DNA of 28,377 bases from a virus. Positions 26,838-28,377 of the stretch are shown here, piece by piece. A model generated the notes under the pieces. It did no database searches. It was given only the letters and a program-made list of their open reading frames with translations, and had not been told where the DNA came from. The stretch is taken from the IMG/VR virus record IMGVR_UViG_3300046683_000198, positions 1-28,377 of that record. One strand, written 5' to 3'. The stretch's first letter is position 1, and the number at the start of each line of letters is the position of its first letter. The translations under genes were made by a program, and so were the position numbers.

Positions 26838-26993
26838 CTAGATTCCCGACGACCCCCCCACGTGGTATGCCCCATTTGCTCGCTGGCAAGAAATGATTCC
26901 CGACCCCCGCGCTGAATCCGGCCACCTTCTGGACCATGCCCCCCCCAGAAATATCTCGGACCCCCCGTAGGAACGACTATCGTTCTCGTTGAT
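26838..26993. other. Gap between terminase genes with C-rich repeats and a dyad
   Basis: 156 bases. GATTCCCGAC followed by C-runs occurs twice (about 26843 and 26893), with more C-runs at about 26939-26946 and 26961-26966. A perfect dyad GAACGA-CTA-TCGTTC lies at 26971-26985 directly before the terL start. No gene seen. It could be a packaging (pac/cos) site or a terL control site; both are inferences. Confidence 0.45.
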
Positions 26994-28361
26994 ATGGGAC
27001 AGGACCTGGCGCAAGCGACCTGGGCGGATAGGGTCCGTACACTCGACCAGCAGACGCTTGAAGACCTCTATCGGCTGACCACCCCTAGGCTGCCAAAGCC
27101 CTACGTACCTGAAGACCCATCCCCTGCACAGGCTGTCTTTCTCATCGCGCCGCAGCGGGAAGTGATGTACGGCGGGGCGGCGGGTGGTGGGAAGTCCATC
27201 GGGCTGCTGATGGCGGCGTTGCAGTACGTCGACACTCCCGGATATGACGCCATCCTGTTCCGACGGACCTTCCAGGACCTGAACCTGCCGGGTGCCCTGA
27301 TGGACGTGGCCCACAGCTGGCTGGCTCCCACGGATGCGAAGTGGGATGCGCTGGCGCACCGATGGACCTTCCCGTCGGGGGCCACGCTTAGCTTCGGCTA
27401 TCTCGCTACGTCCAACGACCGCTACAGGTATCAGAGTGCCGAGTTCCAGTTCGTCGGGTTCGATGAACTGACGCAGTTCGCCGAAGTGGACTACACGTAC
27501 CTGTTCTCGCGTCTGCGGCGGAAGGAAGGGGTGCAGGTGCCGCTCAGGATGCGGGCGGCGACCAACCCTGGGGGTATCGGGCACGAATGGGTGCGGGGAC
27601 GGTTCGTGGAATCGACGACCGAAGACACCGACCGGGCGTTCGTGCCCGCCAAGCTCGACGACAACCCGTTCCTGGACCGCGACGCCTACCTGCAATCGCT
27701 GATGGAACTGGACCCCATCACCCGCGCGCAGCTGCTGCGTGGGGACTGGGAAGCTCGGATGGTCGGGCCGATGTTCGCGGGCCACTGGTTCCAGCTGGTC
27801 GAGCAGTTCCCGCCCGTCACGCAGGACCCGCGCATCCGACCGCGCGTCGTCGAATCGGTGCGGTACTGGGACCTGGCAGCGACGGCGGTCGAAGTGGCGA
27901 AGCAGGACCCGGACTACACGGCCGGCTGTCTCATGGGGCGGACCGATGACAACCTATACGTCGTAGGGGATATACGGCGGATGCGGGACACCCCCAAGAC
28001 CATCGAGGCGTTGATGCGCCACACGGCGGACCTGGACCCGCCCGGTACGGTGGTCTGGGTGGAACGCGAACCCGGCTCTGCGGGGAAGGCGTACATCGAC
28101 CACCTGCGGGCCGACGTGTTGCCCGACGTGTCCATCTACGAAGACAAGGTGTCCGGCGACAAGGCGATGCGGGCCGCTCCCCTTGCGTCCCACGCCGAAG
28201 CGGGCTTCGTCAAGATGGTGCGAGGTCCCTGGAACCGCGCCTGGCTGGACGAACTGGAATCCTTCCCCATCGGCGCACACGACGACCAGGTCGACGCCAC
28301 GTCGGGTGCCTATCGCAAGCTCGCGCAATCGCAGGTGACGTACAGTCGCAGCCCGTTCTAG
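26994..28361 (+). CDS. terL: Terminase large subunit (packaging ATPase and nuclease)
   Basis: 455 residues, complete. Walker A YGGAAGGGKS (59-68), Walker B FQFVGFDE (151-158, Asp157/Glu158), motif III RAATNPGG, then the RNase-H-like nuclease with RYWDLAAT and DDQVDATSGAYR (Asp430, Asp431, Asp434). This enzyme docks at the portal, translocates DNA into the capsid and cuts it. Length and motif order are typical. The ribosome site before ATG 26994 is poor, so the dyad at 26971-26985 may affect initiation. First roughly 100 bases keep the AT-richer style of terS, then change to the genome norm. Confidence 0.95.
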   Translation: MGQDLAQATWADRVRTLDQQTLEDLYRLTTPRLPKPYVPEDPSPAQAVFLIAPQREVMYGGAAGGGKSIGLLMAALQYVDTPGYDAILFRRTFQDLNLPGALMDVAHSWLAPTDAKWDALAHRWTFPSGATLSFGYLATSNDRYRYQSAEFQFVGFDELTQFAEVDYTYLFSRLRRKEGVQVPLRMRAATNPGGIGHEWVRGRFVESTTEDTDRAFVPAKLDDNPFLDRDAYLQSLMELDPITRAQLLRGDWEARMVGPMFAGHWFQLVEQFPPVTQDPRIRPRVVESVRYWDLAATAVEVAKQDPDYTAGCLMGRTDDNLYVVGDIRRMRDTPKTIEALMRHTADLDPPGTVVWVEREPGSAGKAYIDHLRADVLPDVSIYEDKVSGDKAMRAAPLASHAEAGFVKMVRGPWNRAWLDELESFPIGAHDDQVDATSGAYRKLAQSQVTYSRSPF

Positions 28362-28377
28362 ACCGGGCATAGGATTG

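Overview
This window is part of a tailed double-stranded DNA phage genome (Caudoviricetes). The evidence is a complete large terminase gene, a probable small terminase, a DnaB-type replicative helicase, a tail-collar protein, two peptidoglycan-degrading enzymes and dozens of tightly packed genes under 200 codons. High GC, strong third-position G/C bias, GGAGG-type ribosome sites and several small families familiar from actinobacteriophages point to an actinobacterial host; that is an inference. No integrase, excisionase or repressor is visible. The window starts inside a tail gene and ends just after the terminase, so it probably spans the map junction of a circular or circularly permuted genome.

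Layout. (1) 1-8453, plus strand: end of a tail-collar gene, an M15-like peptidase, DnaB helicase, a small zinc protein, a TIM-barrel glycosidase-like protein, five tiny overlapping genes separated by repeated junction sequences, a secreted PF04185-like phosphoesterase, a GH99-like protein and a lysozyme-like transglycosylase. (2) 8471-20595, minus strand: about 26 small genes read leftward and ending in a UUCG-tetraloop terminator. Most are unknown; recognisable ones are a LuxR-type HTH protein, a GNAT-like protein, a protein with a histone-H1-like tail and a membrane-anchored Cys-rich protein. A tRNA-like element lies among them. (3) 20596-21885: about 1.3 kb of non-coding control region with dyads, an AT-rich stretch, two inverted DnaA boxes and a promoter. 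(4) 21886-28361, plus strand: Cas4/RecB-like nuclease, a possible OB-fold protein, a DUF1508-like protein and a chain of small coupled genes, many Cys-rich and two with HTH folds, ending in the terminase pair.

Most distinctive signal. Nearly every gene of the minus-strand block is preceded by the same two-part cassette: an imperfect inverted repeat that folds into a two-tier hairpin, then a purine-rich start-associated sequence close to GCGAAAGGAGGT a few bases before the start codon. Stem sequences differ between copies but stay paired, while the internal loop and apical loop are partly conserved. This resembles in principle the start-associated and extended start-associated sequences (SAS/ESAS) described in Cluster K mycobacteriophages, but with a different consensus. 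In several copies the upstream gene's stop codon lies inside the hairpin's outer arm, which suggests a link to translation. The plus-strand block 22821-26837 uses a different strategy: short gaps and start/stop overlaps such as ATGA and GTGA.

Working together (inference): the 21886-26211 block likely handles early DNA metabolism beside the candidate origin, the minus-strand block is a reservoir of small host-interaction genes, and the left block combines tail, lysis and envelope-degrading enzymes.
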